NCBI GenBank assembly: GCA_003597935.1
Contig: QZJT01000020.1
Location: 1 to 64,000, forward strand
Source: Phycisphaerales bacterium
GTDB taxonomy: Bacteria; Planctomycetota; Phycisphaerae; UBA1845
Direction of reading: 5' to 3'
DNA length: 64,000 nt
The position numbers and the translations under genes were made by a program. Positions 8,609-19,129 of the stretch are shown one piece after another (the first letter of the stretch is position 1; each line of letters begins with the position of its first letter). The notes beneath the pieces were generated by a model. It had not been told where the DNA came from. It did not search any database and saw nothing but the letters and a program-made list of their open reading frames with translations.

Positions 8609-9082
8609 ATGAAACTGTCCGAGTTGATCATACCGGGCGCCGTCATTCCCGAACTGGAAGCCACGGACCGCAATGGCGTCATCCGCGAACTGGTCGAGTC
8701 GTTGCGCGACCACGCGGTCTTCGATCCGGACGACGAGGAAAAAATCGTCCAGGCGGCGGTCGCCCGCGAGCGGCAGGGGAGCACCGGCTTCGGCAAGGGC
8801 GTGGCGGTGCCGCACGTGAAGCACAAGGGCGTCAAACGGATGGCGGCGACCATCGGCCGCTCCAGCCGGGGCGTGGACTTCGCCGCCCTGGACCGCGCCC
8901 CGGTCTATACCATCGTCCTGCTGCTGAGCCCGGCGGACGATGCCGAGGGCCACCTGGGGGCGATGGAGAAGATCTTCCGGCACCTCCAGCGGGACAGCTT
9001 TCGCCGTTTCCTGCGGCAGGCCGAGTCGCGGGAGGCGATTGTCGAGTTGATAAACGAGTCCGACGACGTGCAGTCGGAATGA
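8609..9082 (+). CDS. ptsN: PTS IIA-type regulatory protein (PtsN-like)
   Basis: 157 residues of the EIIA-fructose/nitrogen family. The phospho-accepting histidine is His69 in GVAVPHVKH, and the N-terminal region (ERQGSTGFGKG) is typical. No EIIB or EIIC domain is fused or adjacent, so it probably acts as a regulator that senses phosphorelay flux rather than as part of a sugar transporter. It sits 37 bases after hpf and upstream of HPr and enzyme I, so the whole relay is together. The target is not evident from the sequence. Confidence 0.9.
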   Translation: MKLSELIIPGAVIPELEATDRNGVIRELVESLRDHAVFDPDDEEKIVQAAVARERQGSTGFGKGVAVPHVKHKGVKRMAATIGRSSRGVDFAALDRAPVYTIVLLLSPADDAEGHLGAMEKIFRHLQRDSFRRFLRQAESREAIVELINESDDVQSE

Positions 9083-9190
9083 CGCGGCGGGGGTTGGGAG
9101 GCCGGCGATTGAAGGACGAGCGGAGCGTCAATCCGAGACCGCAGCGCTGCGGCGCCGGCCGGACGGCGCGTTGACCGGCGATGCTCAACC

Positions 9191-9195
9191 GGAGG
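9191..9195 (+). promoter_or_regulatory. ribosome binding site deciding HPr start
   Basis: GGAGG lies nine bases before a GTG at 9205. The alternative ATG at 9181 lies upstream of this site and has no comparable site, so the GTG is the better start for HPr. Confidence 0.6.
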
Positions 9196-9204
9196 CGCGA
9201 CCCA

Positions 9205-9501
9205 GTGCCGGGACCCCCGTCCGAGATTCGTGAGGTGACGGTCACCAACGCCGAGGGCGTTCACGCCCGGCCGGTGATGAGGCTGGTCGACGTGGCGTCG
9301 GCCTTCGCCTCGCGGATCACCGTCGCGAACGTCAGCGGCACCGGGGAGGAACTCGACGGTAAGAGCGCGATGAGCCTGATGCTGCTCGACGCCCCGAAGG
9401 GATCGGTCCTGCGGATCCGGGCGTGGGGCGAAGATGCGGCCGAGGCGGTGGACGCGATGGTCAGACTCATCGAGAACGGTTTCAGCGATCCATCCGCGTA
9501 G
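9205..9501 (+). CDS. HPr family phosphocarrier protein
   Basis: 98 residues from a GTG at 9205. The active-site motif GVHARP places the phosphorylated histidine at residue 20, and GKSAMSLM gives a serine (about 54) at the position of regulatory Ser46 of Gram-positive HPr. The fold is complete (short strands followed by the C-terminal helix EAVDAMVRLIE). It accepts phosphate from enzyme I, encoded 65 bases downstream, and should pass it to the EIIA at 8609-9082. No HPr kinase is in the window, so serine regulation cannot be judged. Confidence 0.92.
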   Translation: MPGPPSEIREVTVTNAEGVHARPVMRLVDVASAFASRITVANVSGTGEELDGKSAMSLMLLDAPKGSVLRIRAWGEDAAEAVDAMVRLIENGFSDPSA

Positions 9502-9566
9502 TGCCTCGCGGGCCCGGCGCCCGGCAGCGCCCGAAGGCAGACTTGCGAACGGATGTTCGGGTCCTC

Positions 9567-11309
<1,743 letters not shown>

Positions 11310-11437
11310 GTTGGGACGACGTCGGCTCGAGGCGGCACGGATAGACGATCGAACGGTGCGTCCGCGGCGCGGCCGCCTTCGCCGAAGGCGCCGCCCCGGC
11401 GGCGCCGGCGGCGCCCGCCCAGGGCGGGGTCCACGAT

Positions 11438-12133
11438 GTGTGCGACGGCCTTCAGGGGTTGCGGCTCGCGATTCACTTTCGCATCTCATCAGACGTGCGG
11501 TTCATCTCGCACCACGACGCGATGCGGATGTTTCAGCGCGCGCTGGCCCGGGCGGGCCTGCCGGTCGCGTACAGCGAGGGCTTCAATCCGCACCCGCGGT
11601 TGAGCCTGCCGCTGCCGCGGCCGGTCGGGATGGCCAGCGAGGCCGAACTGCTGCTGGTGCGGCTGACGGCGCCGGTCGGAGCGGACGAGGCCCTCGCCCG
11701 CCTGGCGCCGCAGATGCCGAAGGGCATCGAGCTGACGCGCATCGAGTGCGTCGCGCCCGACGGCAGGGCGAGCGAGTTCGAACCGGTCGCGGCCCGTTAC
11801 CGACTGGCGGCCGCGCCGGATGAGCATCCGCCCGACCTGGCCGCGCGTGTGGCCGCCGTTCAACACGCCGACGTCGTTCCCGTCATTCGCGTGGATCGAA
11901 AGACATCCAGAGTGCGCACGCTCGATCTGAAGGATTTCCTGATGGACATCCAACTGGCCGCGGACTCTGGCGTGGACTTCTGGCTCAAAGTCACCCCTCA
12001 AGGCTCGATCCGCCCGTCTGAAGTCGCCGCTACGCTGGGATACGATGCGGATTCGATCAACCATCGCATCCGCCGGCTGGAGGTCCGATGGTCAACTCGA
12101 CGGAATCAACCGAGTCACAACGCACAGCAGTAA
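11438..12133 (+). CDS. DUF2344 radical SAM-linked protein
   Basis: 231 residues. The opening (LRLAIHFRISSDVRFISHHD) and SEGFNPHPRLSLPLPRPVG are diagnostic of the DUF2344 / TIGR03936 family, normally found fused to, or next to, a radical SAM domain and often beside rne/rng. Here only the DUF2344 part exists, with no radical SAM partner adjacent. It overlaps the RNase E/G start by 46 bases, so translation is probably coupled. The start at 11438 is preceded by a purine-rich GGGCGGGG; other starts are possible. The DNA between enzyme I and this gene is extremely GC-rich with several potential hairpins. Confidence 0.85.
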   Translation: MCDGLQGLRLAIHFRISSDVRFISHHDAMRMFQRALARAGLPVAYSEGFNPHPRLSLPLPRPVGMASEAELLLVRLTAPVGADEALARLAPQMPKGIELTRIECVAPDGRASEFEPVAARYRLAAAPDEHPPDLAARVAAVQHADVVPVIRVDRKTSRVRTLDLKDFLMDIQLAADSGVDFWLKVTPQGSIRPSEVAATLGYDADSINHRIRRLEVRWSTRRNQPSHNAQQ

Positions 12134-14811
12134 CCGAAGACGTCTCGCAGGAGAGCAAACCCACGGAAAAGAAGACGCCCACCCGCGGCCGCAGGAAGAG
12201 CGTGCGGAAGCGCGCGGGCAAGAAGAAGACCGCTGCCGGGGGCGGGATCAACACTGAAGGGACCACCGGCCTTGTGGCCGGCGCGGTCGCGCCGAAGGTA
12301 GACGACCCGGGTCATGGTGCGGCAGGTGCGACGGCCGCCGCTGCCACGCAGGAGGGCAAGAAGAAGACCGGCCGCAAGCGGGCTGCACGTCGCAAGAAGG
12401 TCAGCGGCGAGCCTCAACCCGCGACGAAGGGCGAGACGGCCCAGTCGTCGATGGAATCGTCCAATCCGCCCTCGGCGGCCTCCGATCAGCGGTCGCCGGC
12501 TGCCGGTGGCAGCGATGAAGCGCCCGCTGCCCGGGCCGTCGCCGAGCCAACCGGCGCCGGCGGGAAAGGCGCTGCCGCGGGCGGGGCGTCGAAAGCCCCG
12601 GCGGAGCGCGAAGCGGCGCGCAGCGGACAGCCCGCGCGGGCGGGAGATGCCCGCGTATGGCCACCCTACGACCCGCGGCTGAATGCCGTGCGACCGTCGC
12701 TGAGGCGGCGGATTCGGGGGCGGAGCGGCTCTTCCGGGGAACACCGGCTGGAAGCCGGTGCCACACCAGAAGGCCACCGGTTGGAAGCCGGTGCCACACC
12801 GGAAGGTCGCCGGCTGGAAGCCGGTGCCTCACTGGAAGGTCACCGGTTACAAACCGGTGCCACACCGGACAGCCACCGGCTGGAAGGCGGTGCCACACCC
12901 GTCTCGTCCGACGCACGTTCCGAACCCGGGGTGGGGGGCGAAACGCCCACTGGACGCAAACGGCGCCGGCGCGGGGGGAGGCGTCGCCGCCGTGGGGCCG
13001 GCGCGGCCGCGCCCACGCCGGCGGAGCCGCTCAACGACGAAACCGACGAGGACGATTTCGCCGAGCCATCGGAGGACGTGGACGACGCGGCGCTCTCGGC
13101 GCCGCAGCCGTCCGAGGCCGCCGGTCAAACCGCTCGAACGCCGGCGCGGGCGCCGGAGGTCCTGCCGGGCCGGTCGACGAAGTCGGTCGGCGCCAAGCCG
13201 TTCCTGAAGGGCCGGCAGATGCTGGTCAACATCTCCGGCAGCGAAGAGTGCCGGATCGCGGTCATCCACGACGGGAAGCTCGAAGAACTTTTCATGGAGC
13301 GTCAAAGCTCCGCCTCCCACGTCGGCAACATCTACAAGGGGCGCGTCACCAACGTCGAACCCAGCATTCAGGCGGTGTTCGTCGATTTCGGCCTTCCGCG
13401 CAACGGCTTCCTGCACATCTCCGACGTACACACGCGGTATTTTCCCGACCGCAAGTCGGAGAGCGAGGACGTGGGCCGCAAGATCGCCCGCCGCGACCGG
13501 CCGCCCATCCAGACGTGCCTGCGCCGGGGGCAGGAAGTGATCGTGCAGATCACCAAGGAAGGCGTCGGCACCAAAGGCCCGACGCTGACGACGTATCTGT
13601 CCATCCCGGGCCGATACCTGGTGATGATGCCGGGCATGAGCAAGCTGGGTGTGTCGCGCCGCATCGAGGACGACGCCGTCCGCCGCGAAATGCGCGACAT
13701 CCTGAACGAACTCGTGCTCCCCGACGACATGGGCTTCATCCTGCGGACCGCCGGCATGGGGCAGAACAAGCGCGAACTGCAGCGTGACCTGAACTATCTG
13801 ACGCGGCTGTGGAAGACGATCGAGGAACGCAATGCCAAACTGGCGGCGCCGGTCGAACTCTATCGCGAATCGGACCTGGTCACGCGGACCATCCGCGACG
13901 TGTACACCTCGGATTACGAGTGCATCGTGGTCGATGATCCGCAGGTCTGCGATCAGGTGGAGGAGTTCCTGCGGATCGCCACGCCGCGCACCAAGGGCCA
14001 AGTGGTGCGGTACGACCGGCGGGAGCCGCTCTTCCACCACTACGGGATCGAAGAGGAGATCGCGCGGCTGAATTCGCGGCACGTGCCGCTGCCGTCGGGC
14101 GGATCGCTGGTGATCGACTCGCACGAGGCGATGGTGACGATCGACGTCAACAGCGGCCGCTTTCGATCGCCCGATAACGCGGAAGAGACGGCGCTGCGGA
14201 TCGACCTGGAGGCGGCCGAGGAGATCGCCCGGCAACTGCGCCTGCGCGACCTCGGGGGCCTGATCGTGTGCGACTTCATCGACATGCGCTTGCAGAGCAA
14301 CTGCCGCAAGGTGGTCAATGCGCTGAAGAACGCACTCAAGAAGCACAAGGAGCGGGCCCGGGTGCTGAACATGAGCCCGTTCGGCCTGGTCGAGATCACC
14401 CGCCAGCGGCAGCGGCCGTCGATCATGCGCTCGATCTACCAGGACTGCCCCTGCTGCAAGGGCCGCGGGATGATCAAGACGGCCGAGTCGATGACGCTGG
14501 ACGTGACGCGGTTCATCCAGTTCGCGGCCTATCAGGACGCCGTCTGTTCGGTGCGACTGCGGGTGTCCGACCCGGTGGCGCACGAAGTGCTCAACCGCAA
14601 GCGGGCCCACATTCACCGGATCGAGTCCGAGACGGGCAAGCGGATCGTGATTGAGGGCCGCGACGGCTTGCAGGGCGACCAGATCGAGGTGGAGTGCCTG
14701 GACGAGCGCGGCAACCTGGTGGAGCTGCCGGGCTTCAGCGACCTGAGTCAGCCGGTCGGGGCCGCGCCGGCCGCGGCGGCGTCGCGGGCGGGGCGGTACA
14801 GGCGGCGCTGA
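12088..14811 (+). CDS. ribonuclease E/G family endoribonuclease
   Basis: 907 residues, with GGAGG four bases before the ATG. The first ~370 residues are low-complexity, Lys/Arg/Ala-rich and presumably disordered, unlike E. coli RNase E where the disordered part is C-terminal. The catalytic half follows: S1 domain (HVGNIYKGRV near 410), RNase E core with metal-binding aspartates in DVNSGRF (near 685) and CDFIDM (near 727), and the zinc-link CPCCKG near 786. It should cleave single-stranded RNA in mRNA decay and rRNA/tRNA processing. A five-unit 33-bp tandem repeat (12741-12901) is translated in frame inside the N-terminal extension (about residues 218-271). Confidence 0.93.
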   Translation: MVNSTESTESQRTAVTEDVSQESKPTEKKTPTRGRRKSVRKRAGKKKTAAGGGINTEGTTGLVAGAVAPKVDDPGHGAAGATAAAATQEGKKKTGRKRAARRKKVSGEPQPATKGETAQSSMESSNPPSAASDQRSPAAGGSDEAPAARAVAEPTGAGGKGAAAGGASKAPAEREAARSGQPARAGDARVWPPYDPRLNAVRPSLRRRIRGRSGSSGEHRLEAGATPEGHRLEAGATPEGRRLEAGASLEGHRLQTGATPDSHRLEGGATPVSSDARSEPGVGGETPTGRKRRRRGGRRRRRGAGAAAPTPAEPLNDETDEDDFAEPSEDVDDAALSAPQPSEAAGQTARTPARAPEVLPGRSTKSVGAKPFLKGRQMLVNISGSEECRIAVIHDGKLEELFMERQSSASHVGNIYKGRVTNVEPSIQAVFVDFGLPRNGFLHISDVHTRYFPDRKSESEDVGRKIARRDRPPIQTCLRRGQEVIVQITKEGVGTKGPTLTTYLSIPGRYLVMMPGMSKLGVSRRIEDDAVRREMRDILNELVLPDDMGFILRTAGMGQNKRELQRDLNYLTRLWKTIEERNAKLAAPVELYRESDLVTRTIRDVYTSDYECIVVDDPQVCDQVEEFLRIATPRTKGQVVRYDRREPLFHHYGIEEEIARLNSRHVPLPSGGSLVIDSHEAMVTIDVNSGRFRSPDNAEETALRIDLEAAEEIARQLRLRDLGGLIVCDFIDMRLQSNCRKVVNALKNALKKHKERARVLNMSPFGLVEITRQRQRPSIMRSIYQDCPCCKGRGMIKTAESMTLDVTRFIQFAAYQDAVCSVRLRVSDPVAHEVLNRKRAHIHRIESETGKRIVIEGRDGLQGDQIEVECLDERGNLVELPGFSDLSQPVGAAPAAAASRAGRYRRR
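12741..12901. repeat. five-unit 33-bp palindromic tandem array, family A, inside RNase E/G
   Basis: Five direct copies at a strict 33-base period (hairpins at 12742, 12775, 12808, 12841 and 12874). Each hairpin has eight-base arms around a three-base loop: CACCGGCT-GGA-AGCCGGTG in copy 1 and CACCGGTT-ACA-AACCGGTG in copy 4. The change from C-G to T-A in copy 4 is compensatory; copies 2 and 3 keep pairing through a G-T wobble, and copy 5 has one mismatch. The 11-codon period keeps the RNase E/G frame and encodes HRLEAGATPEG-like units. A single relative lies outside genes at 23809-23827. Confidence 0.92.
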
Positions 14812-14826
14812 ATCCCGAAAAGGGGG

Positions 14827-14855
14827 TTGACTTCGCCTTGACAAAAGATTACACT
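14827..14855 (+). promoter_or_regulatory. sigma70-type promoter
   Basis: TTGACT, 17 bases, TACACT. It lies downstream of the RNase E/G stop and about 150 bases upstream of the secreted protein gene starting at 15004, so it should drive that gene with a leader of roughly 140 bases. Confidence 0.7.
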
Positions 14856-15003
14856 ACGGCGGTCAAATGAAGCAGGCACCGCGACGCGGAATCACGTCTG
14901 CGCGTCACGCTTGAGGTGCCGGGGTCATGGGTCGAGGTTTTGCCGGTGCGGCTGGGCCGCGTCCGGCGCCCACTCTGTCAAAGCCATTACAGGAGGCAAG
15001 AAC

Positions 15004-15984
15004 ATGCGGAACAAATGGATGGTCGGATTGTGCTGCGCTCTGTCGGCGTCGTTGGCGCTGGGGCAGCACTCGGAGGACAACGAGGGTCTCAACGCGACAC
15101 CGGAAGGGACGGACCTGAACGGTCAGTCCGGGTATTACAACCCGGTGAATCCGGGCAGCGTGACCGCCAAGGTCTACACCTACACGGACAACGGCCTGGG
15201 GTTCCCCGCGAACCCGAACGGCGGCGACAAGTTCGTCGGCGGCACCGGTCCTGGCGGGAGCGTCTTCGTCCGTTCGCAGAAGGACATCACCTTCGGCGAT
15301 GGAACCGGCGTGTGGCGGGTGTCGTTCGACATCGCCGCCAAGTTCATCGGCAACTTGCCGGCGGCGCAGAATCTGGGCAGCTTCTCCACCCAGACGTTCC
15401 CGGGCGACCAGACGTTCATCGCCTTGGCCAGGTGGACTGATCCCAACACGGCCGAGAAGTGGAACTGCGACGTCGTGTGGTTCAACAACGTGAACGGGCA
15501 GCTCACGGAGATCATCCCGGATGCCAATTTCCAGGGGCTGGCCGTAAACCACTGGTATCGCGAATCCTGGACGTTTGATCTGGACAGCCACAAGTTCCTC
15601 GAGGTGTCGATCACCGATCTTTCCACCGGCGTGACGCACACGTATGAGCCGGTGGACCGGTATCTGTATGGCGGCCAGAACGGCGCCCCGGCCCCGGACG
15701 GGTTCCGCTACTTCGCCGGCTCAGCGAATCCCGCCGGCAACACGCTCGCCTTCGACAACCTCGTGATCGAAGAGGTCTCGGAAGGCCCGTTCTGCAACTA
15801 CACGCTGAAGAAGTCCAAGGGCAAGAAGTGCGACAGTTGCCCGGCGAAGGGCTCCAACGTGGCGACCGAGGAAGTCTGCGAGGTCGTAAAGGACTGCACC
15901 AAGAAGTACAAGGAGACGATCGCCTGCCCGGGCGGCGGCGACGGCAAGTGCAAGCTGAAAGGCAAGCGCACCTCGTGCGAATAG
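15004..15984 (+). CDS. secreted protein with Cys/Lys-rich tail
   Basis: 326 residues from the ATG at 15004, preceded by AGGAGG. An N-terminal signal peptide (hydrophobic to about residue 20, ending ALGQ) is followed by a beta-rich region that resembles lectin/glucanase-type sandwiches in pattern only; I cannot assign a family. The last ~60 residues are rich in Cys and Lys (CDSCPAKGS, DCTKKYKE, GDGKCKLKGK), a small disulfide- or metal-type knot. Probably exported. It is flanked by its own promoter (14827-14855) and a strong terminator (16045-16088), so it is a single-gene unit, which often marks an abundant product. Function unknown. Confidence 0.8.
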   Translation: MRNKWMVGLCCALSASLALGQHSEDNEGLNATPEGTDLNGQSGYYNPVNPGSVTAKVYTYTDNGLGFPANPNGGDKFVGGTGPGGSVFVRSQKDITFGDGTGVWRVSFDIAAKFIGNLPAAQNLGSFSTQTFPGDQTFIALARWTDPNTAEKWNCDVVWFNNVNGQLTEIIPDANFQGLAVNHWYRESWTFDLDSHKFLEVSITDLSTGVTHTYEPVDRYLYGGQNGAPAPDGFRYFAGSANPAGNTLAFDNLVIEEVSEGPFCNYTLKKSKGKKCDSCPAKGSNVATEEVCEVVKDCTKKYKETIACPGGGDGKCKLKGKRTSCE

Positions 15985-16044
15985 CCTGATCCGAATGCGT
16001 GGTCGCATGGTCGCTCGGCGCGTTGGACGCCGCCAGTGACCCGC

Positions 16045-16088
16045 CCCGCCCCCGAGGCATTGAGTGCCCCGGGGGCGGCTCCTTTTTC
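16045..16088 (+). terminator. intrinsic terminator
   Basis: A GC stem pairs CCGCCCCC...GGCA with TGCC...GGGGGCGG around a short loop and is followed by CCTTTTTCC, 60 bases after the stop of the secreted protein gene. Confidence 0.8.
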
Positions 16089-16147
16089 CGGCTGACGCGG
16101 GCGAGCCGCCCGGAACGCGGCACGTCGCGTGCGGGGGGACTGCGCCG

Positions 16148-16153
16148 TATAAT
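16148..16153 (+). promoter_or_regulatory. possible -10 element
   Basis: A perfect TATAAT lies 55 bases before the lipoprotein start at 16208. The hexamer 17 bases upstream (TCGCGT) is a poor -35, so only the -10 is supported. Confidence 0.4.
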
Positions 16154-16207
16154 CCGGCCCGCTGAAACGGACCGCACGAGCCTCAGACCCGGAATGGAGG
16201 TTACCTG

Positions 16208-17044
16208 ATGTCGCCACACGTTCGATTCCCCGCGGACCGCGCGCTTTGCCTGGTGCTCGCCTGCACGCTGGGCGGCTGTGAACGGTCCGGGCCGCAGAAG
16301 CCGACCGCCCTTCCCCCCACCGCCGAGAAGCGGGCGGACGGCAGCAAGCCGGCGCCGAAACCCGGCAGCGAGACGGCCGGGCAGCGCGACGCCGCGGATG
16401 CCCCGGCCGCGGCGCCTCAGGCGGCGACTTCACCGGCAGGCGGCCCGGGAACCTCCGATTCTCAGTCGGCGCTGCCGCCCGGGCACCCACCCATCCCCGC
16501 GCAGAGCGCAACGGGCGCGCGGCCGGCCGTGGTGGGAACGGCGGTGACCGACAGCGTGCTGACGCTGCCGGGCGTGAAGCTGGCGGTGCCCGAAGGATGG
16601 GTGAGCAGACCCGCGACGCCCGGCGGGATGGGGCCGGTCGCCGTTTTCGAGCTGCCGGGTTCAGACGGGGCGGGGGCGGCCGAGGTGCGCATCACCCACT
16701 TCCCCAACATGAAGGGGATGGACCAGATGAACATCGACCGCTGGCTGGGGCAGGTGCAGACCGCCGAAGGGCAGCCGATCTCGCGCGAAGACGCCGACAT
16801 CTCCGTCGATTCGCGCGACGGCGTCACGCTGACCGTGGTGGACGTCTCGGGATCGGTGCCGTCATCCGGCGCGATGGTGGACGCGGGCGGGGGGCGGATC
16901 GAGGACGGTCGCATGATCGCGGCGATCATCGATCACGACCTGGGGCCGCACTACGTCAAGGTGCTCGGCCCGGCCGCAACCATGGGACGATGGAGCGATT
17001 CCATCCTGGCCTTCATCCACAGCGCCGAAGCGACGCCGCCGTAG
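16208..17044 (+). CDS. lipoprotein of unknown function
   Basis: 278 residues with a GGAGG-type site before the ATG. The signal peptide ends in the lipobox LGGC (Cys about residue 22). Residues ~25-105 are Pro/Ala/Gly-rich linker, then a folded domain begins near VKLAVPEGW and runs to the end. The VPEGW strand start resembles planctomycete envelope proteins such as the one at 6556-7134. No catalytic motif is recognised. Likely lipid-anchored in the periplasmic or outer-membrane face. It converges on the metal permease gene at 17126, with short CGAAGGTC-type direct repeats in between (about 17068-17113). Confidence 0.75.
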   Translation: MSPHVRFPADRALCLVLACTLGGCERSGPQKPTALPPTAEKRADGSKPAPKPGSETAGQRDAADAPAAAPQAATSPAGGPGTSDSQSALPPGHPPIPAQSATGARPAVVGTAVTDSVLTLPGVKLAVPEGWVSRPATPGGMGPVAVFELPGSDGAGAAEVRITHFPNMKGMDQMNIDRWLGQVQTAEGQPISREDADISVDSRDGVTLTVVDVSGSVPSSGAMVDAGGGRIEDGRMIAAIIDHDLGPHYVKVLGPAATMGRWSDSILAFIHSAEATPP

Positions 17045-17125
17045 CGAAGGCGCGGCGGCAGATCCGGGGTCGAAGGCCGAAGGTCAAACGTCGAAGGTCA
17101 AAGGTCGAAGGTCTGGTGATCGGGG

Positions 17126-18049
17126 TCACGTCTTGCAGCGGGAACCCGAGTCCCGTTCCCGTGCTGGTGCGGCGGAAAGAAACGCCGCGACGCCGGCCGG
17201 TGCATCCGACGGGTGCGGGCGGGCGAAGGATCGCCGCCGCCGCACAAGCGCATAGGCGGCGGAAAACGACGCCACCATCGCACCGAAGACGGCCACGATC
17301 GACATGGCGGGCGGCAGGTCCCACGTCCAGCTCGCCGTCAGTCCGAAGACGGTGGCGATCATGCCCAGTGACCAGCCGGTCAGCAGCCGCGCCGTGGCGG
17401 AATCGAAGAACATCATCGCGCACACCGCGGGGGCCACCAGGAAGCTGAACACCAGCAGCACGCCGGCGATCTGAACCGAACTGGTGACCACCAGTCCGAA
17501 CGTCATGTAGAACAGGAAGTCCCACCCGCGCCGGGCCGAGGCGGTCATCGTGCGGCCGTGGTCGCGCGAGATGGCGAAGAAGGGGCGTCGGAACGTCCAG
17601 TGGATCAGCCCCACCCCGCCATAGATGACCAGCGTCTTGTAAACCTGCGGCCACGTCACGAACAGCAACTCGCCCTCCAGCATGCTCTTGAGTTGTTCGG
17701 TCTCGACGGCGGACTTGGACAGGATCAGCAGTGTGACGGCCGTGCTGACGGCATACGTGATGCCGATCATCGCTTCCTGTGGCACGCGGTGGTCCTTGAA
17801 ACGGGCGAGCGAAAACACGGCCGCGCCGACGAAGGTGAACACCAGCGACACCAGGTATATTGCGATCGAACCCGGCTCAAGGCCGCAGATCAGCCCCACG
17901 GCCGTACCCATCGCCGCGATCTGCGCCAGCGCCAGGTCGACGAAGATCACCCCGCGCATCACGACGTGCAGACCCAGGTAACAGTGGATGCCGGTCAGCA
18001 CCGCACAGGCGATGAAGGGAAGCCAGATGATGTCAAGAACGTCGGTCAC
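17126..18049 (-). CDS. metal ABC transporter permease (ZnuB/MntB family)
   Basis: 307 residues, about eight hydrophobic segments. The pattern GLHVVMRGVIFVDLALAQIAAMG at residues 27-49 and VQIAGVLLVFSFLVAPA near 210 are typical of the zinc/manganese/iron ABC-3 permease family. It forms the membrane channel of an importer with the binding protein encoded 32 bases upstream (18082-19062). No ATP-binding subunit lies in this cluster, so the ATPase must be encoded elsewhere or the system is incomplete. The last ~25 residues after RRRRSFARP are low complexity. Confidence 0.9.
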   Translation of the reverse strand: MTDVLDIIWLPFIACAVLTGIHCYLGLHVVMRGVIFVDLALAQIAAMGTAVGLICGLEPGSIAIYLVSLVFTFVGAAVFSLARFKDHRVPQEAMIGITYAVSTAVTLLILSKSAVETEQLKSMLEGELLFVTWPQVYKTLVIYGGVGLIHWTFRRPFFAISRDHGRTMTASARRGWDFLFYMTFGLVVTSSVQIAGVLLVFSFLVAPAVCAMMFFDSATARLLTGWSLGMIATVFGLTASWTWDLPPAMSIVAVFGAMVASFSAAYALVRRRRSFARPHPSDAPAGVAAFLSAAPARERDSGSRCKT

Positions 18050-18081
18050 GGGTCACCTCATTCACTCATTCCCTTCTTCGA

Positions 18082-19062
18082 TCACGGGTCGCCTGCAACG
18101 GGCGTACTCGGCGTTTTGGCCTTCCCGGTCGCCTCGAGGGCGCGGATGAGCGTCTCGACGTTGTATTCGAAGAGCTTTTCATACGTGTCCGCCTGCGACA
18201 GCGCTTTGACTTCCTGCGCCAGCACGACGGCCTGACCTCCGACGCGCGTGGCGACCGATTCGGCGTTCGACAGGCTGTTGAAGGATTCCACGATGACCAC
18301 ACGGGTGTCCGTCGCTCTCATCGTCTCGACGCAGTCGGCCAGGTGCTGCGGCCCCGGCGAGACGCCCGGCTTGGGCTCGATCTCGTCGACGGCGACGAGG
18401 CCGAAGCGATCCAGAAAATAGGGCCAGGTGCGGTGATAGACGACGACGCGAGCGCCGGCGTATGGCTTCGTCCGCGCCTCCAGCCGGCCGGCCAGATCGC
18501 GCAGGCGGGCCGCGAACTCCTGATAGCGCGCCTCGAACGCCTCGGCGTGGGCCGGGTCCGCGCGTTTCAGGGCGTCGGTTATGTTCCGGCCCACGATGAC
18601 GCCGTTGAGCGGATCGAGCAGGTAGTGGATGTTGCCGTATGCGTGGATGTCGCCCAGCGCCCGCGTCGCCTCGCCGCGCCGGGGGACTTCCTTGAGGGTG
18701 ATGCCGCGCGACACGTCCACGTTGCCGTCGCCGCCCGGCAGCAGCTCGCGCTTGCGGGCGCCCTTCAGCAGCAGCGGCGCCCACAGCTCTGCGTCCAGCC
18801 CGCTGTGGATGAACAGATCGGCGCGTTTGACCATCATCATGTGACTGGGTTTGGCCTGCACGTTGTGGATGTCTTCCGGCCCGCGCATGACGGAGTCGAT
18901 GTCCACGAAGTCGCCGCCGATCTGACGCGTGATGTCCGCCAGCGCCGGCGTGGTGGTGACCACGCGGACGGCGGCTCGCCCCTGCGATACACACAACGCG
19001 AGGGCGCCCACTGCGCACCCAACGGCCGCGGGGCGAATGGTGTTTCCGAGTCGGGCCCTCAC
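18082..19062 (-). CDS. metal ABC transporter substrate-binding protein (ZnuA family)
   Basis: 326 residues from a GTG at 19062; codons further upstream run into a palindromic repeat and are unlikely to be translated. A hydrophobic export segment (about residues 10-28, ending SQGRA) precedes VRVVTTTPALADITRQIGGD, the normal start of cluster 9 binding proteins. Candidate metal ligands are His in AKPSHMMM, His in GNIHYLLDP (usual form NPHxWLDP) and the acidic loop near the C-terminus. No long His-rich loop is present, so zinc versus manganese cannot be decided. It pairs with the permease just downstream and follows a porin and a small lipoprotein in the same direction. Confidence 0.88.
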   Translation of the reverse strand: MRARLGNTIRPAAVGCAVGALALCVSQGRAAVRVVTTTPALADITRQIGGDFVDIDSVMRGPEDIHNVQAKPSHMMMVKRADLFIHSGLDAELWAPLLLKGARKRELLPGGDGNVDVSRGITLKEVPRRGEATRALGDIHAYGNIHYLLDPLNGVIVGRNITDALKRADPAHAEAFEARYQEFAARLRDLAGRLEARTKPYAGARVVVYHRTWPYFLDRFGLVAVDEIEPKPGVSPGPQHLADCVETMRATDTRVVIVESFNSLSNAESVATRVGGQAVVLAQEVKALSQADTYEKLFEYNVETLIRALEATGKAKTPSTPVAGDP

Positions 19063-19092
19063 TGCAGCTCCGGGCGGTTGCAACCAGGCACG

Positions 19093-19120
19093 TCCGCCCG
19101 GGCTGAAGCCCGCGGCTCGC
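19093..19120. repeat. palindromic repeat, family B
   Basis: CCCGGGCTGAAGCCCGCGGCTCGC, one copy, in the gap between the small lipoprotein stop (19130) and the binding-protein start (19062), so it probably lies in the operon transcript. Confidence 0.85.
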
Positions 19121-19129
19121 CGGCCGCCG

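Noticed and set aside
12741-12901. CRISPR array
   Set aside because: Periodicity of 33 bases looks array-like, but units are directly adjacent with no variable spacers, are translated in frame, and no cas genes are present.
12847-14844. 665-codon minus-strand frame across RNase E/G
   Set aside because: Shadow of a gene with clear catalytic motifs on the plus strand.
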